NCBI GenBank assembly: GCA_030272585.1
Contig: BSYQ01000002.1
Coordinates: forward strand, 6,634,001-6,698,000
Direction: 5' to 3'
DNA from: Bryopsis sp. KO-2023
Lineage: Eukaryota; Chlorophyta; Ulvophyceae; Bryopsidales; Bryopsidaceae
DNA length: 64,000 nt
Below, one piece after another: positions 11,585-22,729 of the stretch. Each line of letters starts with the position of its first letter. Within the stretch, counting starts at the first letter, position 1. Made by a program: the position numbers and the translations under genes. Below the pieces are notes generated by a model. The model searched no databases and was not told where the DNA came from. It saw nothing but the letters and a program-made list of their open reading frames with translations.

Positions 11585-13376
11585 AGGATATTTGACATCC
11601 ATCAGCCTTTTTCCTCAATCAAATTTGATGTGTCTGACTGGGTACCTCCCCCTGTAGTGTTTGTTTCTTTTCAACAGAAGCCCTCCAATATGTGTAAAGT
11701 ATTCCTCACTCTACTCATTTCTAGTCTTTATTTGTTTATTTTTGGGGTGCAATCTTTCTGTCCTCAAAAAATAACCACCTCATCATGGTGGTAATTTGTT
11801 ACCCAAAGATTTCAAGGCACAGGGGGTTAGGTTGGGGTGAATGCGTGATTTTGGTTTTTTTGGAAGGGGGGCGTGAGGGGGGGGGGGGGGGGGTAAAAAA
11901 ACCTGTTTTAAAAGAAATTTGCGGGTTGGGTTCTGTCAAGGGGTACATTTTGCTCTTTTTGTGTCTTTTCAGAGCTGTGGCGGGGATTGTTTGAGAGGGT
12001 TTTTTGAGAGCTGATTTGAGTTTCTGATGGTGGACAATGAGTAATTTTTCGAGTGTAGTGTATAGTTCCTCTTACTTCCTTTTGAAATTTCGACGGATGT
12101 TGTATTTTGAATGGGTTGTAAAATTTGAGAGGGGGAAAATGAGGGACCAATGGGTTAGTCACAGAAGGAAAAAAAAAATCGAAGGATTTTTTATTTCTTC
12201 CTTTTTTTCCTTCTGTGACTAGGAAAACAGTGGGGGGTGTATTGGCTTAGAATATAGAACTGCGAAAAAGAAATGTGGAGAGTGCATTCCATGAAACAGA
12301 AAATTGAAAATTTGAAAAGAAATAATCGTTATCATGGGAGAGTTTAGGTATAACTGTCTGACGCGGAACGCCACACGTAGAAGCAGCCGATTTCAACCAG
12401 CTTTTTTTGTCCTAAACCTTTTCGAGGTTCTTACCAACTTACACAGTCACCCCCCTGTCCACGACTGCATTTACTGCGACAGTTGAAGAGCACATAATCG
12501 ACTTTTTTTATCTTGCTGAAGAAAACAGAGAGGGTGCCGCAGTCCGCCCACAGTTTAGTAAAAACTGGATAAATGCTACACTGGGACATTTCAAAGTCTC
12601 TTCTCGTGGGGCAAAGTTTCCAAAAAAACATGGATCGTTAAGAACCTGTTTCTGACATGTAACTGCAAAGCGTTTCACCAAAACGTGTAGTGATCGAACC
12701 GAGAATTTACTCCTGTTTGCTTTAATGTAAAATATTGTGACATCATGTGACATCTTGTTTCAGTGGAAAAGATATTTTCTTTTTTCTCGTAGGTGAATTC
12801 GAAACAGGTTTTCTATATTCGAGGGTCTTGTATTTTTCTGCGTCCTCCCGGATCGTGGAAAAAGCCGCGCAGTGAGGCCCACAATTTAACCTCGTCGAGT
12901 TTCCTCCTTCTTTGAATTCTTGATTGAAGAGACAATATGCAAGGGCAAATTGCGCGGCACTCGTGAGAGAGTGATTGACTCTGGGTTGGCTGGTACTGTT
13001 AAGGGTGTTGGGTGTCCGGTTAAGTGTATTGGGTGTCCGACTGATTAAGACGGAACTCAATCACTTTGGAGGCAGGGCATGAGTGACAAAACTGTTGCAA
13101 CGGTTTAAAACAACAATACTTTTGCTTAAAAAAGAATATTCATAGACTTATGACTTGCGTTGAATATTTAGGATGGAAATAGCCCAACTACTTGTGTCTT
13201 CTCAAATCATAAAGCCTTAAAATATATATAAAAAAATTAATTACATACGCAAAAATTGGTCGATGAGAAGAAGCTAAGAGAAATTCAAAACAACGCTTCT
13301 CTTTAGAGTTGTACCTCACAATCAATGAACACATTATAGAAGAAAATTGTCTCCACCAAGATAATGCTCATAACCC
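11585..13376. other. Non-coding stretch with repeat E and a long hairpin
   Basis: No gene supported. It contains a G run of about 15 at 11879-11893, a copy of dispersed repeat E at 11985-12260 (related to 44330-44490 and 50020-50230), and the hairpin at 12156-12221. Confidence 0.4.
12156..12221. repeat. 20-bp inverted repeat, hairpin
   Basis: TAGTCACAGAAGGAAAAAAA at 12156-12175 is the perfect reverse complement of TTTTTTTCCTTCTGTGACTA at 12202-12221, with a 26-nt AT-rich spacer. This could be a tiny foldback element or the stem of a small RNA precursor. Confidence 0.85.
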
Positions 13377-14417
13377 CTAAGAAAAATCCCACTCCCAAAT
13401 CTCCCCACTACCACGAACGGCCACCAACCTCTCATCGTCGACCCATAACACATTTGTCCTTGGCCGGACATCTTCGTCCAGTTGTGAACAATCAAAACTC
13501 CTCATACACTCCCCCTTCGTTGTATCCCATATTTTTATCGTTCTATCGTATGATCCCGTGAACATCCGGCCTTGTTCAACAAAAACGGAGGTCACAAAAT
13601 GTGTGTGACCTCGAAAGGTCTGTCCATGATCACCGCTCTCAAGCTCCCTCGAGCGAATATTACCATCACTCGATCCACAAAAGATCAATCCATCAGAAAC
13701 ACACATAGAGTATGCTCCTTTTTTCTGTCCACCAATCACTCGAAGGCAGGCATTGTCAACTAAGTTCCATATTCGAATAGTCTCGTCATCTGACCCACTT
13801 ATCAAAAAATTGCTTGAATGAGGCAAGAGACAAGTAACTCTTTTTTTATGACCTCGAAGGGATTCAAACGGCTCCCACACCCCTTTTCTCCAAATTTGAA
13901 GATCCCCATCTCCACCCCCAACGGCCACATTATCATCAAGGTCCGCAATTGAATACATAGCGGAATCGAAAATTGGGATACAAAAAAGCTTTTTCCATGT
14001 GGGTATATCCCATCCACACAAATTACCTTCGAGATCCCCGGTCACAAGTATCCCATCCATAAAAGAGAGACTGAACACGGAGTCAATCTCCTCGCAATCA
14101 AAAACAAATTCTTTTCGCTGGAAGTCGAACACCGTGAACCTTTTATAACCACCCAAGGCAATGAGATCTTCCATCTTGGCACAACAAAATATGAAAAACT
14201 CATTTTTTCCCTTGTGAATAATAGGCTCTATTGGTTCATGCAACCACGCACGCTCCAAGTCGATTTTCCTTTTTAAGGACGATTCCCTTTTTATAGCTTC
14301 TTGCCAAGATATGGCTACACAAGAGCATCTAGCGAGCGAGGTAACAGGAATCCTTCGAAGAATATTGATCAGGATCTCCCTGGGCAAGTACCATTCGATC
14401 CGAATAACGTCGCTCAT
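13377..14417 (-). CDS. F-box/WD40-repeat protein, single exon
   Basis: A 346-aa intronless gene starting MSDVIRIEWYLPREIL. The F-box is at about residues 7-42 and WD-like blades follow, including ISGSDDETIRIWNLV, SSDGNIRSRELESG and TGSYDRTIKIWDTTK, ending GEIWEWDFS. It is closest to the genes at 30482 and 62720. The stop is TAG, where those paralogues have AAG or GAG. Two further codons and a TGA align with the paralogue C-terminus, so the protein is shortened by two or three residues by a G-to-T type change, or the TAG is read through. A role as SCF substrate receptor is inferred. Confidence 0.9.
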   Translation of the reverse strand: MSDVIRIEWYLPREILINILRRIPVTSLARCSCVAISWQEAIKRESSLKRKIDLERAWLHEPIEPIIHKGKNEFFIFCCAKMEDLIALGGYKRFTVFDFQRKEFVFDCEEIDSVFSLSFMDGILVTGDLEGNLCGWDIPTWKKLFCIPIFDSAMYSIADLDDNVAVGGGDGDLQIWRKGVWEPFESLRGHKKRVTCLLPHSSNFLISGSDDETIRIWNLVDNACLRVIGGQKKGAYSMCVSDGLIFCGSSDGNIRSRELESGDHGQTFRGHTHFVTSVFVEQGRMFTGSYDRTIKIWDTTKGECMRSFDCSQLDEDVRPRTNVLWVDDERLVAVRGSGEIWEWDFS

Positions 14418-15189
14418 GGTAGCGTCACGCTCTCGAAGAAAAGATCCTCTTCCTTCCTCCTGGATTCACAATATCACGTGGTCAAACGAGCGAGACTTTT
14501 ATCGCCTCGCCGAACGCGAGCAATTTTCTACCAGAAAAAAAGTTGGGGACGTCTAGCACAATCCAAGAACACAGGAGGCCATCCCCCCCCCCGCTTTCCC
14601 GAAAATTCACAGGAAAAACAACCAGAGAGTGGGTGGGGACAAAAAAAAAACAGCTCCTGAGCGTCGAAACCCCCCAAAACCTCCCACTGGCAGAGACGTT
14701 GCAATGTAACTTGCATTCTCAGGCACCCTCTTTGGATCGTGTCTGGGTTTGCCGAAAATTTAAAAAAATGCGGAACAGAAAGCCTGACGCCGAGCAAACC
14801 CACCTGCGCTTGGTCGACCGATATCGAAAACGTTTCCGCTGAAGGGACTTGATCGTCCGAAAAAGTTGTTTGTGGGTTGTGATCGCACCTCTTTTGAACT
14901 GTGGTCGCGGCGTCGGATTGATCGGCGTTGATGATCTGACAAGTCGACAGGGGGTCGAGGTCAAATTTCTCTGCAGTGAGCGGAAGAGTGATGACCCTGT
15001 TTTTCCTTCTCTTTCATTTGACCCCCTTTTTTCGTATTCTATTTTTTGAGTGGGCTGGATGGCGAGTGGCGTCGAAAAAAACGTAGGTATGTCGTCCTAG
15101 TGTTGGCTTGTTTTTTTGTTGGCGCGCTGGGGGATTCTGACTCTCACGAAACCCACGAAAATTTTTACTGACGGGACGTCGGTTTGACA
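14418..15189. other. 5' flank of the F-box gene, no further gene
   Basis: No coding sequence is supported. The flank does not visibly match the upstream DNA shared by the F-box genes at 30482 and 62720. Confidence 0.35.
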
Positions 15190-15960
15190 TTCTGCCACCT
15201 GACTCTGGGGGCGATCCAAGGACGCCAACCAAGAGCTGCTGGATTTGGAGTGCAACCGTTCGCTGCAGACCCAATATGGCAGAGCTGCGCCCCTCAAGGC
15301 GCTCGTGGAGGGCTTTTCAGTCGGCTGGAAATATGATTGACCTGGGTCGCAAAAAGAAAAAGATATCTGAAAAAAATTGTCGTAACAAAGAGTCTTGGGA
15401 CCTGATTTTGAGAATGTGGGTTATGGAAGCAATTCTATTTGTGGAAGGGGGATACTGTGCCAGGGTAGAGTGGCAGTTACAGTAATGACTAATGCACCGT
15501 TTGGGGAAGAGGTGAAAAATGCTGGTGGAGACTGCTGCTGAACCCCCCCCCCCCCCTTTCTGGAGATGAAGGGATTCAATGGATTGATTCATGCATCAGG
15601 TAATTGCTTAATTGGCACTACAGAAAAATCTCACTCTGCACCTGAAAGGAATAACTGCTTGTGCAAATTTCTCATTCAATTTTCCCCATTTTTTTCATTT
15701 GAAAAAACCACCTGTGTTAACATTAAAAAAAAATGGGGTGGCCTGGATTGACCTGATCAATTGTCCCACTATGAATTCTACCTCCCTGGAAATTGGCAGT
15801 TGTAAAAAATTGATTTTTCAATGGAACACCTCACGTTTTTTCCCCATCGTTTTTCTAACTCCTTGAATTTGCACCTGCAATTCCAACCAAGGTTGATTCA
15901 ATTCACGTGGATGTCAACTGTCTTTTCGAAATGTTGCAAATCAGGTAGCGGAGACCTGGA
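15190..15960 (-). repeat. Dispersed repeat family C, inverted copy
   Basis: Reverse-strand relative of 9840-10470 and 27860-28320. On the minus strand it shows AACCCACATTCTCAAAATC, TCCACGAGCGCC and GCAGCTCTGCCATATTGGG. A further diverged stretch around 15870-16020 resembles 32560-32720. Confidence 0.6.
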
Positions 15961-16777
15961 CATGGTTTTCTAGTCTTTGACAATGGAGGTGCATTGCAAA
16001 GAAACGAAAAAGCAAAATCAGCTGGACTCTCCGATGCATTGAGAACCTAAAGAAAGCAACAAGTGCCTGCCTCAGGAACTATTTTTGGACAAATTGAAGT
16101 TCAATTGGATCGACCAAGGATAACCAGCCCGTAACATTTGCTGGAGGTTAAATGGGATGCAAACGTGTGGTTCAATTGATAAGAACACAACTTTCCATCC
16201 AAAGCATGAGTTCTAGAAGGAGATCTTCTTTTCACAAGCATTTTTGTAAGACACCCAAGCAAGATGTTGATGCATGTCTCAAACACAACCAAGGGCAGCG
16301 GTCATTGCCCCTATCTCGACCGTTTTAAGTTGGAAAGAGGTGTCAAGCCAGGTCGACATTCAGAATATAAATGGATGATGATTCTTCTAGATAGGGAGGG
16401 TGTCTCAAAAAATTAAACTCTCCCCAACCAGGGGACTGACCACCTGTCAGTCCGTTGCCTCCAGCTTTTGCACCCCCAGAAGAGGGGACCCATCATTACA
16501 TGTCTCAGCATTTCCATCCCCTGCAAATCAGGTTTCTTTTTTTGCCTTCCTTCCATCCAGTGCATTTTGCCCCCCCTTCTGGCTTACAGGAACTACCGAT
16601 GCCTCTGGTGAAGGCAAGAGCTAGAGCAAATTGGTTCAATCACGAATGCCACAGCCATTGGTGTCAAAGTATCCTTTTAAAAAGGTGGAGCCGCATCGCC
16701 ACTAGCACTGTAACTCCACCCCTGAGTGTGCCCCTGTTGAACGAGCGCACCACTTGCTACTTCTCGTTCAGTTGGTG
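15961..16777. other. Non-coding, contains repeat F
   Basis: No gene. Positions 16590-16720 resemble 49450-49590, sharing GATGCCTCTGGTG, CCACAGCCATTG and AGCCGCATCGCCACT. Confidence 0.4.
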
Positions 16778-16929
16778 CAAACCAACCCCCAAGGGAAGTG
16801 ACTTCATGTGGGAGGTCATTTTTTCATGACGTGATTTCCTCCTCACCCATCGCTGTTCGAAAGATTCAGGCAGGGGGCGCTGGCTGCGGTGCGGCTTTTG
16901 GAACCCCAGCAAGTTGAGGTATGGCGCAG
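16778..16929 (-). repeat. Part of the ~840-bp repeat, left of the TIR element
   Basis: Inverted match to 8537-8715. It is the part of the repeat separated from 22053-22677 by insertion of the element at 16933-22049. Confidence 0.75.
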
Positions 16930-18235
16930 AAACACAAGTAGAAAGGGGTGTCGTCACGACTAGTCGTGGTTCGCTTGTGAGGGTCGTGGTAGACATCGTG
17001 GAGCATTGTGACGACACTGCGATAGGAGTGTCGTGGGGCCACCACGATGCCTCCCACGACAAATTTCGTCGATTTTTGGTGTCGTCACGACTAGTCGTGG
17101 GTGGGATGGACCCTCGCTCTGGTTGGCTTGGTGACGTGGCGAAAAGAACCCACGTAGGATTGGAAAGGTCTTTCACGTGCTCTGGATACGTATCTTTTAT
17201 AATTGTTACGTAATATAATATTGACCGCAATAATTTGTTTGATTCCACCAATTGAGTCATCATTAGTGCTTGCCAATTCTCTCTAATTCAACACATTTTC
17301 TAATTTCTCATTGAATTAGATTGAAACAATGGACACATTGGGAGCACACACAATAATCATAATTACAAATCGATCAAAATTACTAAGACATCAGCATTCT
17401 CCCTTTCATAGCTTCTCCCCTCTCACACATGCAAAACCCCACTCTCTGTTGCTTTTTCTCTCTCTTTTCAGGCCAACCTTTCCTAAACTCATAACCCCAA
17501 CCAGATCCCCACAACTACTCATACAGAAGATAACATAAGCTACATAGGTGCTCCAAATTTGGTTGATATCAGCCTGCTGCCTTCGGCTGGGAGAACCCTG
17601 TGAACAATATTGATGACAAAGCCACATGCAACAGTATTCTTTTTTATGATGCTGGCTATTCCCTCTGCTCCTTTACTCCAATTCCCATAGTCTTTTTCAC
17701 AAGACTGAGTTCTCTCTGAAACACACAGCCTCTTTGTTTTGCTAGGACAAGACAATATACATGTACATTTACAGCCATAAAATATATGAACACTGCCTAA
17801 CATTGCATTCCTCTCAACTAACCTGACCTTCGGTATCTCAGGGTTTATTATCTTTGCCAACAGGAAGCATCATAGGATTTACCACTGGCTGATCCTGTGC
17901 TTTCCTGCCCCTTCTCCACACCCGTGCTCGCCCTCAAAAAACATCCAGCACTTGTCTCCGCTATTATCGGCACCCCTTCCAAGAAACCAAGAGCAGACCC
18001 TGTCTCTGATTCTCCACATTCCATCTGACTGTTTCTTGTGCTATGAGCTCATAAAGTTGATCAAAATGCATTCTGGGGTAACTGCTGCACATCTGTAATC
18101 GCCGTTTGCGGTGTTTCCCTGGTCAGCTTTTGTTCGATTTGGATACCTTTCCCCAAGCTCTTTTCCAAGTCCTGTATGCATAGATGTAACCAGGGTTTCA
18201 GGAAAGGGGGTGCCAGGCCCCCCAAGGCCCCCCCT

Positions 18236-18465
18236 CGTCGGAATGTTTGGAGGCTTCGCTTCCACGGAAGCACAAGGCGGAAGCGCGCTTCCAAACCGCT
18301 TCCTCGGAAGCGGTGCGCTTCCATATGCTTCCGTGGAAGCGACTTCGCTTCCAGCAGCGCTTCCATGGAAGCGGCCTCGCCTCCAGCAGCGCTTCCATGG
18401 AAGCGACCTCGCCTCCAGCAGCGCTTCCAACCACGCTTCCACTGGAAGCAAGCGTTTCCATGGTT
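18236..18465. repeat. Palindrome array (GCTTCCNNGGAAGC), left
   Basis: About a dozen copies of CGCTTCC joined to GGAAGCG through CA/TG, AC, TC or CG cores, many as perfect 14- to 16-bp palindromes such as CGCTTCCATGGAAGCG. The array lies just inside the left end of the nested element. Confidence 0.85.
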
Positions 18466-19497
18466 CAATCCATAAAACTCCCCAAACCCTCCAAGAGAAT
18501 AATTTGTATCCCCTGCACGTGTGCACGTGAAGTGGAGTCACGTGTTCAAATGCACATGTCCGACGAAGGCGCAGCACTACCAGGTTGGTTGCCCTGCTTC
18601 GAATTTGGCTTTGGGACGGGGGCGAGGAATTATTCCGGACAAGACGACACGAGGGTGCGGAGAGGTTGCCACACCCAAGCGTACCGCGACTGATGAATAC
18701 TGTCGTAAATGCATCTATGGAGCCGGAGCCCATTTCGCTCCTGGCGTTGGTGGCGTGGCTGCCGAGCATTTTGGTGGCCACGTTCCCACCCTGCGAGAAT
18801 TTGGCTGGGTGCCAGGTGGTATGTCTTGTGTTTTTGGTGTGCAACGTTCAGCCTTCGTTTGATGGTATGTCCTATACCTGAACAAGTAGCTCTGGGTTGG
18901 AATGAGAATAAAATTTCTTAAAGAACCTCTTGCCGGTGAAAAATAAATAAATGATATGGATTAAAAACAGAGATGGAGAGAAAGGGCGTGGAAGACATGA
19001 TTGCGATGCCTGGATTGATCCGGCTTCGCTTGGGGAAATCAGTGTCACGATATCTGGAAGGAAGGTAAACCACAGGAGCAAGGATGAGAAACTTGTGTGT
19101 TGTCCAGTTGAAGTCCTGCTTATATTTTCAGGGGGATGATTTAATGAAAGCAATCTCAGCCAAGGCCTTGAACTCAGAGTGAGGTTGACAGTTTCAATAA
19201 TCCATTGGTCTTGGGCGCTGGATATTGCTGAGCAACAATCTGAACTGGATGGTACATATGCAATGCAAATTGCAATACTACAATGTGGACAGGAAGAGCT
19301 GAAACGGTCGGAGTCTAAATTCCAGAAAGCTCCACAAATGGCATCACCATCTCTGGCATTGCGGTGGGTGTACTCAAGTCTGATAGTAAGCTCACAATAT
19401 TTCAGTATTGTAGCTAATTGTTTGAAAGAATTGATGAATCAGAATTGAATAGAGAAAAGTTTCATAAAAATAAAAATCACCATTTGAAAGGACTTAC

Positions 19498-19875
19498 ATA
19501 AAAAAGGTCTGAAACATTGAAAGACGGCAGAATATAGCATTTTTTTTTAATCGAGTGAATGTCAATGACATCGTAGTGATAGTGAACCTTTCCACCTGAC
19601 CATGACAGTGGAATTGCTCCATGGGATTCTAGTGTCCCGTACCATCCTCTCATTTTTTCCAGTTTGTCTCGTGCAACACAGTCATACCAGCGAACGAAAG
19701 CCATTTCTTTTTTTTCTCCTTCTACGTGTATCGTGAATAGTAGCCTTAATTGAGCATACCAGTGGACTTCATCTTCACCCCGAATAATCACGTTATCGAA
19801 CCTGGGTCGACCATGAAACATGGGTGTTGCACGCACTGTCTCGATAGGAAAATCTCCTTCTGCAGCTTCTACCAC
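19498..19875 (-). CDS. Candidate exon of a large DDE-type transposon protein
   Basis: The minus-strand frame reads ETVRATPMFHGRPRFDNVII, then EVHWYAQLRLLFTI, EMAFVRWYDCV, VHYHYDVIDIHSI and NVSDLFY, followed at once by a GTAAGT donor. The pattern of 'R.P.FHG.P.FD.V', 'YAQ.RLLF', 'FVRWY' and a closing 'YDVID..SI' resembles the conserved C-terminal module of Plavaka/KDZ-type transposon proteins; that match is from memory and unconfirmed. No start, DDE core or second exon was identified. It lies within the nested element, which fits a transposon origin. The element is probably defective. Confidence 0.4.
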
Positions 19876-19922
19876 AAGGGCCAGGTGCTTAGTGGTTCGT
19901 ATTGTCGCAGGTACCTCTTTTT

Positions 19923-20415
19923 TCCCCCGAAAACGAAGGATCCCCTCCCCTTCCTCTCCAATTGTCGCGAAGGAAAAAAACGCCCGAAGCGAAAAAAAGG
20001 TTTCAGGAAAAACAGGTGAGAAAAAAATAGCGTGTGCTCGAAAAAAATCGGCAGAAACACGGGGGAAGAATCTATTTTGGGCAGTAGGGAATAATAAAAG
20101 TAGAAGAACAGGTGGTGAGCTCTGAATATTTTATTTCTATTATGTTTATTAAGTTTTTCTTTTTCTTTTTTCCCCCGAAAACGAAGGATCCCCTCCTCTT
20201 CCTCTCCAATTATCGCGAAGGAAAAAAACGCCCGAAGCGAAAAAAAGGTTTCAGGAAAAACAGGTGAGAAAAAAATAGCGTGTGCTCGAAAAAAATCGGC
20301 AGAAACACGGGGGAAGAATCTATTTTGGGCAGTAGGGAATAATAAAAATAGAAGAATAGGTGGTGAGCTATGAATATTTTATTTCTATTATGTTTAATAA
20401 GTTTTTTTCTTTTTT
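19923..20415 (+). repeat. 248-bp tandem duplication
   Basis: The segment starting CCCCCGAAAACGAAGGATCC at about 19924 repeats at about 20172 with only a few differences, giving a period of 248 bp. Both units hold CTTCCTCTCCAATT, CGCCCGAAGCG and GGGCAGTAGGGAATAATAAA. The high identity suggests a recent event inside the nested element. Confidence 0.9.
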
Positions 20416-20835
20416 CTGGGGGTGGTTTGTTTGAATGCTCTCAGAAACTCTTCCGAATTCTGCATTGGACTTTTTGCTTCTTTTTTCTTTTCCATCTTCT
20501 AATAACAAAATAAAGGACTTGGATATACATGTTGGAACATACATGTGCAGCATGAATGTGACTGCACTTCCAGAAGTGGTCCACAGAAATTCTGTGTTTG
20601 CTGCACACTAACAGTTTCCTGGAAAATACAAACACAAACACAAAACACAGGAGAACTGCCTATTCATGAATGCTTGGTAGTGTGAGTCAGTTTGGGACCA
20701 GTCCTAAAAGAGTGTGCAAGGGACGCTCTTTGGCGGCGACCCTGGGCTTTTTCGGGTTCGACTCCCAGTGCTCATTAATAACATCAATTAGACGTAAGAA
20801 AATTCTTGCAATTTTCTCCCAGCACGCCCAGTTCC

Positions 20836-21052
20836 GGCTCGCTTCCATTCTCGCCTCCATCGTGGTTCCATCTTCCGCTTCCGTGGAAGTGAGTGTGGTA
20901 GCGACCGCTTCCATGGAAGCGGTCTTGGAAGCGAGCTGTGGGCGTTACAATCGCACGCTTCCACGATCGCTTCCGCGGAAGCGATCGGTGCCACACTCAT
21001 TTCCATGGAAGCGGAAGATGGAACCACGATGGAAGCGACGTTGGAAGCGTGC
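20836..21052. repeat. Palindrome array (GCTTCCNNGGAAGC), right
   Basis: Mirror counterpart of the array at 18236-18465, with GCTTCCATGGAAGCGG, GCTTCCGCGGAAGCG and relatives. It lies next to CGTCGGAATGTTTG (minus strand) at the right end of the nested element. Confidence 0.8.
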
Positions 21053-22052
21053 AAACATTCCGACGCTGGTTGCGCCTATGCCTGTATGGCTGAGTGGGCA
21101 ATGGCTCCTTCTTGATTCAAAAGGCTCCCAGCTCTCAATGTATGAACCCTGGTTAAAGTCACCTAACCAGGGACACAGAGTCGGTTGAATAAACGACCAG
21201 TGAAAAAATCAGTGAAAAAATCGAACAAAGAACTGGAAGGGTTTGAGAATGTTGCTTCCCATTTCCTTGTTTCGGTAACGAACCAACCTTAGGGGTAGAG
21301 GGTGCTCCTCTTGACCTTTCTCGCCAGACAAGCTGTTGTCCTGCGCGGCACAAACCGAACATTATATGAAAGACGCTTTCTCCCAGACAGTTTTCGTAAA
21401 TAATGTTTCCGTCGAAAAGCAATTTCTTGTGAAGGTTTCTTGAAAACACTGTACCCTACCACCATTTCGAACGCCCCATCGACAAAGAGCTTTCTCGTCA
21501 CCAAATCAGGCCGTCCTCCATAAATCCTGAACAAAGAAAACTATCAATGCACGAAACTTTTCTACCCATCGCCCTCTCCAGGACCAAGAGTCGGCTGAGG
21601 CCGAATTTCTGTCCCTGCTGCGTCTCCCAGTATCTCGCCGTCCTGAAACACCACCCACACGGGAGGTGGAAGTTCGAACAACCATATGGGTTAAGCGCAT
21701 GGCGAGTTGGAGGGTTAGTTGAGCCAGTAAACCCAACTCGTTGCGAGATAGACGCACATGCGTCAGATTTTTGCAAGATTTTCTTAGGTTTTAGACGAAC
21801 TCTGCACGATTTAGATATCATCCCACCCAGTTTACTAACACTTGGCTTGCGCATTGTGCCTTCTCAGCACGAGCGAGGACCTTTTCCAGGACCTTTATGG
21901 CCACGTCACTCGTCACTCGATTTCGCAACGTCCCTGAGCGGATGGGCGTCGTGACGACGTCGTGGTGCAAGTGGTGACATCGTCACGACGCCCAGCACCA
22001 CGACACTGTCGTGACGACGGTGTCGTGGGAGGACCCCTTTCTACTTGTGAAA

Positions 22053-22677
22053 GATAACCTTGGTGTTTTCCAAGAAGTGTCGAGTCCAGTCGACTGTGAG
22101 AACAAAAATGGGAGCCTTGCGTTCTCTTGAGAGGAACCCTTGTGATTCCCCTGTACAGTCGAGTGTGTTGTTGTTCTCTTGCTCCAAACGTTTTCCCTGC
22201 CACTCCTGGTAATAGAAAAGTTTTTTTTTTGTTTTTTGTTTTTTCCGCAAGGTGACAGAACAGTTTTCTGTTGATCAGGGTTGCTGTTTGTCTACCCCAG
22301 GTGGAGGGAGATTTGCCCTGTTGGTGGATGAGTATCATCTCTCCAGAACTTTTTGACACCAATTTTGCTGCTGAGCAGTGATGGGAACAGGGTCTCTTTC
22401 GAGAGGTCTCCCATTTCTCAATTTCACTGATTGGGATGAAGAAGACCTGGTTGATCTCAGTGCAAGGGTCCTCGTAGGTGAGACTAGTTGAGTGGAGTTG
22501 AATCACCCCCCCCAAGAACTGGCATTCTTCAGCAACAGAGTATTTCAGTGAAATATGAATTCCTCCTGCAAAAAATTGCATCCCCGGAGCAGAGTTTCCG
22601 ATTCTGCTATGAAAAAGAGGTGCTGTGTGCTTCTGATCTGTTGCACTTCTGGGCATCCCCTTGTTCGACCCTTTGGG
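22053..22677 (-). repeat. Part of the ~840-bp repeat, right of the TIR element
   Basis: Inverted match to about 7880-8533. Together with 16778-16929 it reconstitutes the repeat interrupted by the 5.1-kb element. Confidence 0.8.
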
Positions 22678-22729
22678 TTTTGTTGTCAAAACCTCTCAGG
22701 AAATCTGTACCTTTAGCAAGTCGTACGAC

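Larger units (their letters stand above)
10500..11600. repeat. tRNA-bearing duplicated block, copy 1
   Basis: About 1.1 kb is paralogous to 41615-42690. Each copy carries a minus-strand tRNA with an Arg-type body at its left end and a plus-strand tRNA-Leu at its right end. Conserved non-coding text such as TTAATGCAGAGCTTCAGCTG and TTCTGGCACCTTCTCTGAGG lies between them. Confidence 0.8.
18189..21153. mobile_element. Probable nested TIR element with TA duplication
   Basis: The left end ACCAGGGTTTCAGG and the right end GAACCCTGGT form a short 9-bp TIR. TA flanks both sides (18187-18188 and 21154-21155). Further in, both ends carry GTCGGAATGTTTG in inverted orientation, followed by arrays of the palindrome GCTTCCATGGAAGC. 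This mirrored arrangement supports an element of about 2.97 kb inside the larger transposon. It encloses the candidate transposase-type exon at 19498-19875. The short TIR makes the exact boundary less sure than for the outer element. Confidence 0.55.
16933..22049. mobile_element. 5.1-kb TIR DNA transposon (CACTA-like) with 3-bp target duplication
   Basis: Both ends carry the perfect 16-bp TIR CACAAGTAGAAAGGGG (16933-16948, reverse complement at 22034-22049). AAA flanks both sides (16930-16932 and 22050-22052). The uninterrupted paralogue at 8534-8536 shows a single GAA triplet at the same point, so a 3-bp target duplication is supported. TIRs starting with CAC and a 3-bp duplication fit the CACTA/EnSpm superfamily. 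Subterminal DNA at both ends is full of palindromic GTCGTCACGAC-type motifs (16950-17100 and 21945-22030). No intact transposase is seen. Frames at 17540-17860 and 21300-21900 on the minus strand may be exon remnants. Another element appears nested at 18189-21153. Confidence 0.85.

Noticed and set aside
18041-18844. 267-codon minus-strand frame rich in W/K/R/L repeats
   Set aside because: It is a translation of the GCTTCC/GGAAGC palindrome array, not a protein.
20690-20790. B-box-like GGGTTCGACTCCC with a 9-bp hairpin upstream
   Set aside because: The T-stem does not close properly and the acceptor ends pair over only a few bases, so I do not call a tRNA.
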